Shown here piece after piece: positions 1-5,126 of a stretch of DNA of 7,348 nt; positions within the stretch are counted from its first letter, which is position 1; each line of letters starts with the position of its first letter. Below the pieces are notes generated by a model that was not told where the DNA came from, did no database searches, and was given only the letters and a program-made list of their open reading frames with translations. The position numbers and the translations under genes are program-made. The DNA is from Bacillota bacterium (GTDB lineage Bacteria; Bacillota; Clostridia; Oscillospirales; Butyricicoccaceae): positions 1-7,348 of the forward strand of contig JAUZPW010000067.1 in NCBI GenBank assembly GCA_030705725.1, given 5' to 3'.

Positions 1-330
1 GTTGACGTCGCAATCGATCAGGGCGGCTGTGTCGCCACCACGGATCACATCACAACGCACGACCATCCGTGCTTCGAGAAATACGGCGTGCTGCATTATT
101 CAGTCGCCAATATGCCGGGCGCCGTTGCGAGAACGTCTACCTTCGCGCTCGCGAGCGTCACGCTCCCGTACCTCGTGAAAATCTGCGACCTCGGAGCCGA
201 AGAGGCTATGCGCCGCGATCCATCGCTGAAAGCCGGTCTGAATACATACAAGGGCCGGGTCACCTTCAAGGGCGTAGCCGACGCTTACGGCGTTCCTTAC
301 GTCAGCGCGGATTCGGTGCTTGCGAAATAA
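1..330 (+). CDS. ald: Alanine dehydrogenase, C-terminal part (cut by left edge)
   Basis: This is the last 109 residues of an NAD-dependent alanine dehydrogenase, the cytosolic enzyme interconverting L-alanine and pyruvate plus ammonia. The frame is open from base 1 to a TAA. It begins with VDVAIDQGG and continues with HYSVANMPGAVARTSTFAL and LNTYKGRVT, blocks typical of the family. The Asp of DQGG (residue 6 here) and the Asn of VANMPG (residue 37) match the catalytic-region residues known as Asp270 and Asn300 in studied enzymes. The full family length is about 370 residues, so roughly 260 residues, including most of the NAD-binding fold, lie outside the window. No frameshift or premature stop is seen. 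In Clostridia this enzyme can serve amino-acid fermentation or spore germination. The RidA-family gene downstream handles related imine chemistry, but it has its own promoter, so co-transcription is not implied. Confidence 0.95.
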   Translation, partial: VDVAIDQGGCVATTDHITTHDHPCFEKYGVLHYSVANMPGAVARTSTFALASVTLPYLVKICDLGAEEAMRRDPSLKAGLNTYKGRVTFKGVADAYGVPYVSADSVLAK

Positions 331-424
331 AAAATTAGTTTATTTACAAAACAAATTATATAGTTACAACGGGAAATTTTCATAGTAAACTCATGGTTTC
401 AACATGGAACGTTTATCCGAGTCA

Positions 425-454
425 TAGGAGCACGGGAACTTAGCCGTGCTCCTA
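425..454 (+). terminator. Perfect 11-bp hairpin after ald, possible terminator
   Basis: TAGGAGCACGG (425-435) and CCGTGCTCCTA (444-454) are exact reverse complements around an 8-base loop. The hairpin lies 95 bases after the ald stop and upstream of the next promoter, so it is placed to end the ald transcript. What follows is CGTTTAATATGG, only a three-T run, so intrinsic termination would be weak. An mRNA 3'-end stabiliser is an alternative. The rest of 331-527 is AT-rich and shows nothing else I can name. Confidence 0.5.
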
Positions 455-527
455 CGTTTAATATGGATTTTCAGGTTTTTGAAATCAACGTAATTATAAA
501 CAAAATAATTTTTATAAGTAACAGATG

Positions 528-556
528 TTGACAGGGTGAATAATGGATTTTATAAT
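528..556 (+). promoter_or_regulatory. Perfect sigma-A promoter of the RidA-family gene
   Basis: TTGACA (528-533), a 17-base spacer and TATAAT (551-556) match the housekeeping consensus at all twelve positions. Transcription would start near 563, giving a leader of about 50 bases before the ATG at 612. Such a strong core promoter suggests either high constitutive expression or control by a repressor. The octamer ATACGTAT (559-566), with a central CG, sits on the expected start point and could be part of an operator. Confidence 0.85.
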
Positions 557-592
557 TTATACGTATTAGTAATTATTCAAATAAATATACTT

Positions 593-599
593 GAAAGGA
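593..599 (+). promoter_or_regulatory. Ribosome binding site that sets the RidA-family start
   Basis: GAAAGGA lies 12 bases before ATG 612. The in-frame TTG at 591 overlaps this site and so cannot use it, which favours the ATG start. Confidence 0.7.
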
Positions 600-611
600 A
601 AAAATATTATA

Positions 612-1076
612 ATGAGCGAATGCAAAATTGAAGCCAAAGCGAAAGAAATCGGATTAACAGTACGTGAGTTTACAAATCCTAATTTACCTTTTACGAGCGC
701 CGTGCAGACGGGGAATGTTTTATTTGTATCGGGACATACTCCCACGATCGACGGAGTTGCGCAATACCATGGAGTTACCGGCACCGATGTGAATCTTGAG
801 ACAGCGCAAAAAGCGGCGATGCTTTGCCTTGAAAACTGCCTCGGCGCTGTAAAGACCGCTTTGGGCAGCCTTGACCGCGTAAGCAAAATAGTAAAGGTCA
901 ACGGTTTTGTTGCCAGCGCTCCCGGATTCGACAAGCAGGCCCTTGTAATGAATCCCGCATCGGAGGCGCTTATAAGCCTGTTCGGCCAAAAACACGCCCG
1001 CGCGGCTTTGGGTGTAGCCATGCTTCCGGGAAACGTGCCCGTGGAAGTGGAGCTTGTTGTCGAAGTAAAAGATTAA
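612..1076 (+). CDS. RidA/YjgF/YER057c/UK114 family protein
   Basis: This is a 154-residue cytosolic protein of the RidA superfamily. The best-known members hydrolyse reactive enamines and imines such as 2-aminoacrylate; others act in pyrimidine or other catabolic pathways. Recognisable blocks are GNVLFVSGHTP (about 34-44), the region before SKIVKVNGFVAS (91-102), and the C-terminal HARAALGVAMLPGNVPVEVEL (from 128). Arg130 and Glu145 align with the substrate-carboxylate Arg105 and catalytic-region Glu120 of E. coli RidA/TdcF, so enzymatic activity is plausible. At about 25 residues longer than E. coli RidA and with an extended N-terminus, it resembles the YjgF-like subgroup 1, whose substrates are largely unknown, so I do not assign the symbol ridA. 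It has its own perfect promoter and sits before an allantoinase-like hydrolase. The family call is secure; the substrate is unknown. Confidence 0.93.
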   Translation: MSECKIEAKAKEIGLTVREFTNPNLPFTSAVQTGNVLFVSGHTPTIDGVAQYHGVTGTDVNLETAQKAAMLCLENCLGAVKTALGSLDRVSKIVKVNGFVASAPGFDKQALVMNPASEALISLFGQKHARAALGVAMLPGNVPVEVELVVEVKD

Positions 1077-1120
1077 TATTATTTAATGCATAAAACGTTA
1101 ATTTAAAAGCTAAAAAGCAA

Positions 1121-1165
1121 AAGCGCGGTTAAAAGGCGCGCACCGCCTTAAACCGCGTTCTTATT
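1121..1165 (+). terminator. Imperfect hairpin terminator or attenuator after the RidA-family gene
   Basis: CGCGGTT...GGCG (1124-1138) pairs with CGCC...AACCGCG (1144-1157) around a CGCAC loop, with a small A-rich internal loop near 1131-1132/1150. TTCTTATT follows. It can end the RidA-family transcript. No convincing separate promoter for the next gene is visible, so it may act as a partial terminator that tunes read-through. Confidence 0.6.
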
Positions 1166-1226
1166 GCCGAATTGTATGCTTATTGAAGGGGATAAAAGAT
1201 AACCCGCAATTTCGCACAATAACGGA

Positions 1227-1233
1227 AGAAGGA
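1227..1233 (+). promoter_or_regulatory. Ribosome binding site that sets the amidohydrolase start
   Basis: AGAAGGA lies 9 bases before ATG 1243. The in-frame TTG at 1183 would add 20 residues unlike any amidohydrolase N-terminus, whereas MNTDLLIKNAQIV from 1243 is the usual start of the family. Confidence 0.8.
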
Positions 1234-1242
1234 AAGTTATAT

Positions 1243-2619
1243 ATGAATACTGATCTTCTTATAAAAAACGCTCAGATAGTCTCTGAGGACGGCATAGTCG
1301 AAGGTTCGCTTGCAGTTACGGGAGAAACCATAGCTGCAGTTTTGCGTAAGGATGACAATGTAAACGCTAAAAAAGTTATAGACGCGGGAGGCATGTTGAT
1401 ACTTCCCGGAGCTATAGACACGCATCCACATTTTTTCGAGCCCGGCCCCACTTACCGGGAGGACTTCCTGCACGGTACGCGGGCAGCTGCGAGCGGCGGT
1501 TTTACGACCATCCTCGATATGCCGAACACCGCGCCGCCTGTGCGCGACGAAGAAACCTTCGGGATAAAATATAAGGCCGCCAGCGAAAATTCACTTATTG
1601 ATTTCGCGCTTTGGGGCTCAGCGATGCCGACGAATATCAGCAAAATCAACCGTCTGCATGAACTCGGCTGTATTGCGTTTAAGGCTTTTACGCTGGACGC
1701 GGGACCGGATTTCGATTTTTCGGGAGATTTTGCGCAGATTGAAGCCATGCGCGCAGTAAAAGAATTCAACGGCATATACGGAGCCCACGCCGAGAACGGC
1801 GATATAGTAAAAAATTCCACGGCTCTTTACAGAGACAAACCGTGGAATCTGGATACGCACGAAAAGGCGAGGCCTTATTATGCCGAGCTGTCCGCTATAA
1901 ATTCACTTTTGCTTTACGCGAAAATAACGGGATGCAGGCTGCATATATGCCACATGTCGATACCGGAGGGTGCGGAGCTTATAAAAATCGCGCGTGAAAA
2001 CGGTGTTGACGTCACGGTTGAAACCTGTCCGCATTATCTTCTTCTAAACAAGGAAAGCGCCGGCAAAGCAGGGACATTTGCGATGATAAACCCGCCGCTT
2101 CGCTCAAAGGAACGCATGGAGAAAATGTGGGACTACGTGAAAGACGGCACGATAGATTATATCGGCACGGATCACGCGCCTTATACGGTGCCGGATAAAC
2201 TGCCGGAGGACGGAGATCTTTGGAAAGCGAACGCAGGGGCACCCAGCATTGATATTGCTGTTCCCGCACTTTTTGAAGAAGCGGTAATTAACAGGAAGAT
2301 GCCGCTTAATAAGTTTTCCGCGCTTATAAGCACGAACGCCGCCAAACGTTTCGGACTTTACCCGAAAAAAGGAAGGATAGCTCCCGGCGTCGACGCGGAT
2401 TTCATGATTTTGGACGCCGATGATCCGTGGGTATACACGAGAGCCGAATCTTTTTCCAAAACAAAAGTTACCCGTTTCGCGTATGAAGGCAGACGCGTTG
2501 CCTGTAAGGTGCGCGCGACGTATCTGCGCGGGCAGGCTGTTTTCACCGATGGGAAAATCATGCAGGAGCCCGGCTACGGGCGCTTCCTGCGTTCTGAAAA
2601 ACTAAAAAACGGCCTTTAG
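1243..2619 (+). CDS. Allantoinase/dihydroorotase-type cyclic amidohydrolase
   Basis: This is a 458-residue zinc amidohydrolase, a usual length for the allantoinase/hydantoinase/dihydroorotase group, which opens cyclic amide rings in the cytosol. The binuclear metal set is complete: His61 and His63 in DTHPHFFEPG, Lys147 in AFKAFT (the lysine that is carboxylated), His182 in GAHAENG, His237 in RLHICHMSIPEG and Asp310 in IGTDHAPY. ETCPHYLLL (260-268), NPPLRSKE (283-290) and the C-terminal TNAAKRFGLYPKKGRIAPGVDADF are family blocks. The stretch around GCRLHICHMSIPEG and the C-terminal beta-sandwich resemble E. coli AllB more than pyrC dihydroorotases. DTHPHFFEPG departs from the common DxHxHxREPG: Phe replaces the Arg that dihydroorotases use for substrate binding, which argues against dihydroorotase. 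I therefore favour an allantoinase-like or hydantoinase-like ring hydrolase with unresolved substrate. Its 3' end overlaps the convergent LacI gene. Confidence 0.9.
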   Translation: MNTDLLIKNAQIVSEDGIVEGSLAVTGETIAAVLRKDDNVNAKKVIDAGGMLILPGAIDTHPHFFEPGPTYREDFLHGTRAAASGGFTTILDMPNTAPPVRDEETFGIKYKAASENSLIDFALWGSAMPTNISKINRLHELGCIAFKAFTLDAGPDFDFSGDFAQIEAMRAVKEFNGIYGAHAENGDIVKNSTALYRDKPWNLDTHEKARPYYAELSAINSLLLYAKITGCRLHICHMSIPEGAELIKIARENGVDVTVETCPHYLLLNKESAGKAGTFAMINPPLRSKERMEKMWDYVKDGTIDYIGTDHAPYTVPDKLPEDGDLWKANAGAPSIDIAVPALFEEAVINRKMPLNKFSALISTNAAKRFGLYPKKGRIAPGVDADFMILDADDPWVYTRAESFSKTKVTRFAYEGRRVACKVRATYLRGQAVFTDGKIMQEPGYGRFLRSEKLKNGL

Positions 2620-3687
2620 AGCGTCGGGACGCAGCGACCGGGCCTTTACCGGGCCTGTTGAGCTCCTGACAACGAGATGCGGTTCGTTTTCAAGCTTCAG
2701 CACGTTGCCTTCCTCGCCAACGCCGGACTCGACCAGCATGTCGACGGCGAACTTGCATAAATAAGGCGAGCAATAGTCTATCGTCGTAATTTTTGGCCGA
2801 AACATTTCACTCAGAAATGTATTGTCAAAGCCGCATACGGAAATATCGTCGGGCACTTTATAGTGCCCGTCGTTTAATATGCAGGAAACAATCCCGACCG
2901 CGACCATATCGTTAACTCCGATTATGGCGGTTACGTCGGTGTTTTTAAGAAGGTATTCGGCGCCCTGATAACCGGCGTCGATTTCAAAAAGACCGTCGCT
3001 TGCGTCAGACGAAACAGGACGGGCAGTATAGACTTTGAGCGACTCCTCGGGTAGCCCGAATTCCTGTATCTTGCTTTTGATGCCATCCAATCTGCGCTGA
3101 CGGGTATAGGAGACAGACTTTACAGGACTCATTACATATGCTATGCTGCGGTGGCCAAGCTCCAGCAGATGCTGCGCTAGCAAAGCGCCGCACTTAAAGC
3201 CGTTTAAGCTAAGCGTGCTGAGACTTATTTCCTCTTCTTTTTCGCCTATAAGTACAATCGGAATCTGACGGGAAAGCCGAACCGCGTTCTTGAGGTAATG
3301 CGGGGTGAAAGTATAGATTATCCCGTCGACGAGCTTTTCGGCCAAGAGGTTAAGATAGTCGACTTCACGTTCCGGCAGCCTTTCAGTGCAGCAGAGAAGT
3401 ACGTTATAACCTTTTAGCGCGGAATAGTTTTCAATCCTTTGCGTCAGCATGGGATAGAACGGGTTAACCATTGACGGAACAAGCAACCCGATTAATTTGG
3501 ACTCATTTGTTTTTAATCCTTTGGCAAACGAGTTTGGAACATAGTTTAATTGTTTTGCCGCTTCATGGACCCGTCTGCGCGTTTCTTCCGAAAAGGATAC
3601 TCCTGGAGTGCTGTTCAGAATAAAAGACACTGTTGTTTGAGATACGCCCGCAAGCTTTGCCACATCCCGGGAGGTTGCCTTTTTCAT
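2602..3687 (-). CDS. LacI-family transcriptional repressor
   Basis: This is a 361-residue LacI/GalR-type regulator, slightly longer than the usual 330-345. It starts with the DNA-binding domain TSRDVAKLAGVSQTTVSFILN (5-25), in which Gln17, Thr18 and Phe22 would be the base-reading positions. NYVPNSFAKGLKT (48-60) is the hinge helix, with Leu58 in the minor-groove position. A periplasmic-binding-protein-like sensor domain follows: KLIGLLVPSMVNPFYPML, then RRLDGIKS (198-205), GVNDMVAVGI (257-266) and VPDDISVCGFDNT (278-290). The ATG at 3687-3685 has AAAGGA (3705-3700) 12 bases upstream. It converges on the amidohydrolase gene with an 18-base tail-to-tail overlap and diverges from the cysteine-rich gene, so either neighbour, the RidA-family gene, or itself could be a target. 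The effector is unknown. A palindrome across its promoter suggests autoregulation. Confidence 0.95.
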   Translation of the reverse strand: MKKATSRDVAKLAGVSQTTVSFILNSTPGVSFSEETRRRVHEAAKQLNYVPNSFAKGLKTNESKLIGLLVPSMVNPFYPMLTQRIENYSALKGYNVLLCCTERLPEREVDYLNLLAEKLVDGIIYTFTPHYLKNAVRLSRQIPIVLIGEKEEEISLSTLSLNGFKCGALLAQHLLELGHRSIAYVMSPVKSVSYTRQRRLDGIKSKIQEFGLPEESLKVYTARPVSSDASDGLFEIDAGYQGAEYLLKNTDVTAIIGVNDMVAVGIVSCILNDGHYKVPDDISVCGFDNTFLSEMFRPKITTIDYCSPYLCKFAVDMLVESGVGEEGNVLKLENEPHLVVRSSTGPVKARSLRPDALKAVF

Positions 3688-3726
3688 CGAATTAACCGTT
3701 CCTTTATTATATATAGTTGATTACTA

Positions 3727-3755
3727 ATTATAATTAATACTTGCTTTAAAAGCAA
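3727..3755 (-). promoter_or_regulatory. Promoter of the LacI-family gene
   Basis: On the minus strand, TATAAT (3732-3727) is preceded by exactly 17 bases and TTGCTT (3755-3750), which matches only the TTG half of the -35 consensus. Transcription would start near 3720, about 33 bases before the ATG. The weak -35 lies inside the palindrome described separately. Confidence 0.65.
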
Positions 3756-3758
3756 GTA
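3738..3758 (+). promoter_or_regulatory. Perfect 21-bp palindrome, likely LacI-family operator
   Basis: TACTTGCTTT (3738-3747) and AAAGCAAGTA (3749-3758) are exact reverse complements about a single central A at 3748. The element covers the -35 and much of the spacer of the LacI-family promoter and lies 82 bases before the divergent cysteine-rich gene. A bound dimer would block the regulator's own promoter. Unlike the typical LacI-family operator it has no central CG, so its assignment to this regulator is an inference. Confidence 0.6.
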
Positions 3759-3840
3759 GCAAAAATAAACGATAGTATTTAATCTCATTTTTATATAAGA
3801 TGAGCACTGCACTGATAAAGAGTGTCTTCAGGATTTAAGA

Positions 3841-4533
3841 GTGTACCCGACCAGATGTTCGCAGGCGATACTCGACAGGGCTATTAACGTAAAAGCCCGC
3901 AAGGCCGAATTGCTATGGTGCTATATTGACGTTGAGCCGGTTCCGTTTAACAGAGGATTTTACACCGTCGACGCCAGATACTTTTACAAAATAACCGTCG
4001 ACGCATTTTGCGGTGCGGGCAGGCCGCAGGAAGTTTCCGGGCTTGCATCATTCAATAAGCGTACGGTTTTATTCGGCTCAGAAGGCGCCGCGAAAATCTT
4101 CAGTTCTCACTACGTGCCCAATGCAAACGACGTACAAACGCTCGAAAGAACCAATCTTCCTATTGCGGTGGTTGAAGTTGTGGATCCCGTCATTCTGGCT
4201 GTAAAGCTAGTTGAAAGGCACTGTGTGTGTCATGAAAGCGATATGACGGATATCCCGGAAATGATCTGTACATGTTTTGAAGACGACATTGTGCTTTCAG
4301 GCGAAGGCAAGGAGCTTTATGCAACGCTTGGCCAGTTCAGCATAATTAAACTCGAGCGCAATATACAGCTTTTAATGCCGGCTTACGACGTATGCCTGCC
4401 GGAAAAAGAATGCGCCGGATCGTCAGTTGATCCATGTTCGCTATTTGAAAAATTCAGGTTCCCGGTCAATGAATTTTTCCCATCCGACACGATTGAATCA
4501 GATGGAGACCGAATTCCCTGCAACCCAAAGTAA
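3841..4533 (+). CDS. Cysteine-rich conserved-looking protein of unknown function
   Basis: This encodes 230 residues from a GTG start. AGGA (3830-3833) lies 7 bases upstream and an in-frame TAA at 3817 rules out any earlier start. It has eleven cysteines (6, 27, 57, 128, 130, 143, 145, 185, 191, 199, 227), including the pairs CVC (128-130) and CTC (143-145). No signal peptide or membrane segment is visible, so it is probably intracellular or assembled into a structure. Hydrophobic, regularly spaced stretches such as KRTVLFGSEGAAKIF (73-87), LPIAVVEVVDPVILAVKLVE (106-125) and GQFSIIKLERNIQLLMPAYD (164-183) suggest a beta-rich fold. I have an impression of similar Cys-rich proteins in spore-forming Clostridia, possibly coat-related, but cannot name a family. 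It diverges from the LacI-family gene with the palindrome between them. No clear sigma-A promoter is seen upstream, which would fit a sporulation sigma factor but does not prove one. Confidence 0.8.
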   Translation: MYPTRCSQAILDRAINVKARKAELLWCYIDVEPVPFNRGFYTVDARYFYKITVDAFCGAGRPQEVSGLASFNKRTVLFGSEGAAKIFSSHYVPNANDVQTLERTNLPIAVVEVVDPVILAVKLVERHCVCHESDMTDIPEMICTCFEDDIVLSGEGKELYATLGQFSIIKLERNIQLLMPAYDVCLPEKECAGSSVDPCSLFEKFRFPVNEFFPSDTIESDGDRIPCNPK

Positions 4534-4541
4534 AAAGACAT

Positions 4542-4577
4542 AAAAAGCTGCCCGGTGAGCCGGGCAGCTTTTATTTT
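4542..4577 (+). terminator. Strong, probably bidirectional intrinsic terminator
   Basis: GCTGCCCGG (4547-4555) and CCGGGCAGC (4560-4568) form a perfect 9-bp GC-rich stem with a TGAG loop, followed by TTTTATTTT (4569-4577). An A-run (4542-4546) precedes the stem, so the minus strand also reads hairpin plus five T. It lies between two convergent genes, the cysteine-rich gene and the zinc-ribbon gene, and can end both transcripts. Confidence 0.93.
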
Positions 4578-4623
4578 GCGAAAACGGTGAATACGGCCGG
4601 ATTGCCGAACAAGGGTAGATCAG

Positions 4624-4896
4624 CTATCTTTTAGTCGAAAAGCACTCGCTGCAGAATACGGGCCTGTCGTCCCTCGGCTGGAAAGGAACCTGGCAGTGTT
4701 TGCCGCAGGAAGCGCAAACGGCGGGATACATCTGTCTTTCGGGTTGCCTGCCACCGTTTTTGCGGGCATTGCGGCAGCTCTTGCAGCGGGTAGGTTCGTT
4801 CGTAAATCCTTTTTCGGCGTAAAATTCCTGTTCGCTCGCTGTGAAAACAAAGCTTTCTCCGCAATCTTTGCAAACGATGGTCTTGTCTTGAATCAT
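4624..4896 (-). CDS. Small double zinc-ribbon protein (zf-trcl-like)
   Basis: This is a 90-residue soluble protein with two four-cysteine zinc sites. The first is Cys9-x2-Cys12 ... Cys38-x2-Cys41, within IVCKDCGESFVFTASEQEFYAEKGF and the following EPTRCKSC. The second is Cys61-x2-Cys64 ... Cys82-x2-Cys85 (AVCASCGK ... VFCSECF), with an extra Cys68. The N-terminal half matches what I know of the probable zinc-ribbon domain zf-trcl, common as small stand-alone proteins in Firmicutes; the role is unknown, and nucleic-acid or protein binding is only a guess. The start MIQDK at 4896 has AGAGG 11 bases upstream. A longer frame back to 4983 would run through the promoter and lacks family similarity. 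It has its own promoter and shares a terminator with the convergent gene. Confidence 0.88.
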   Translation of the reverse strand: MIQDKTIVCKDCGESFVFTASEQEFYAEKGFTNEPTRCKSCRNARKNGGRQPERQMYPAVCASCGKHCQVPFQPRDDRPVFCSECFSTKR

Positions 4897-4954
4897 GGTA
4901 GGAGTTACCTCTCTTAAAAAAATGAACCCAAGCTTTGTGCCGGGTACTGATATA

Positions 4955-4983
4955 ACTATAAGTGATAGAAAACCAGTTGTCAA
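4955..4983 (-). promoter_or_regulatory. Promoter of the zinc-ribbon gene
   Basis: On the minus strand, TTGACA (4983-4978), 17 bases and TATAGT (4960-4955) form a near-perfect sigma-A promoter with one mismatch. The start would be near 4948, giving a leader of about 52 bases that contains a weak hairpin followed by seven T. Confidence 0.82.
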
Positions 4984-5023
4984 GAAAAAACATGGAAAAA
5001 TTTACAAAAATTCAATATTGCAT

Positions 5024-5054
5024 AGCCGCCTAAATAAAGGCCGGCTTTTTATTT
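5024..5054 (+). terminator. Terminator-like hairpin upstream of the tagA operon promoter
   Basis: AGCCGCCT (5024-5031) pairs with AGG-C-CGGCT (5038-5046), with one bulged C, followed by TTTTT and ATTT. It acts on the plus strand, but no plus-strand gene lies between it and the terminator at 4542-4577. It also sits upstream of, not inside, the predicted tagA transcript. It may insulate the operon from antisense read-through or be a remnant. Confidence 0.55.
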
Positions 5055-5064
5055 CCGGTTAATC

Positions 5065-5093
5065 TTGAAGAAATTCTTAAAATAGGATAAAAT
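5065..5093 (+). promoter_or_regulatory. Promoter of the tagA-thyX-tmk operon
   Basis: TTGAAG (5065-5070), a 17-base spacer and TAAAAT (5088-5093) match the sigma-A consensus at nine of twelve positions. The start would be near 5100. The leader of about 27 bases carries the GGGAG ribosome site (5113-5117) 9 bases before the TTG start. Confidence 0.65.
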
Positions 5094-5126
5094 ATTAAAA
5101 AATAAAAGTATCGGGAGAAGCTGTTT

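Noticed and set aside
591..611. TTG start for the RidA-family gene
   Set aside because: The TTG overlaps the ribosome binding site itself; ATG 612 is correctly placed after it.
1183..1242. TTG start for the amidohydrolase
   Set aside because: The extra 20 residues do not resemble the family, and a good ribosome site precedes ATG 1243.
2638..2658. Repeated CCGGGCC motif near the convergent junction as a terminator
   Set aside because: The two copies are direct repeats rather than an inverted pair, no T-run follows, and they lie in the LacI-family coding end.
2850..2869. Perfect 8-bp hairpin (CGGGCACT / AGTGCCCG, loop TTAT) inside the LacI-family gene
   Set aside because: It lies in well-conserved coding sequence (LNDGHYKVPDDIS), has no T-run after it, and is explained by codons; an internal operator cannot be excluded.
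4897..4983. N-terminal extension of the zinc-ribbon protein to a start at 4983
   Set aside because: It would run through the promoter, adds a sequence unlike the family, and lacks a ribosome site, while ATG 4896 has AGAGG upstream.
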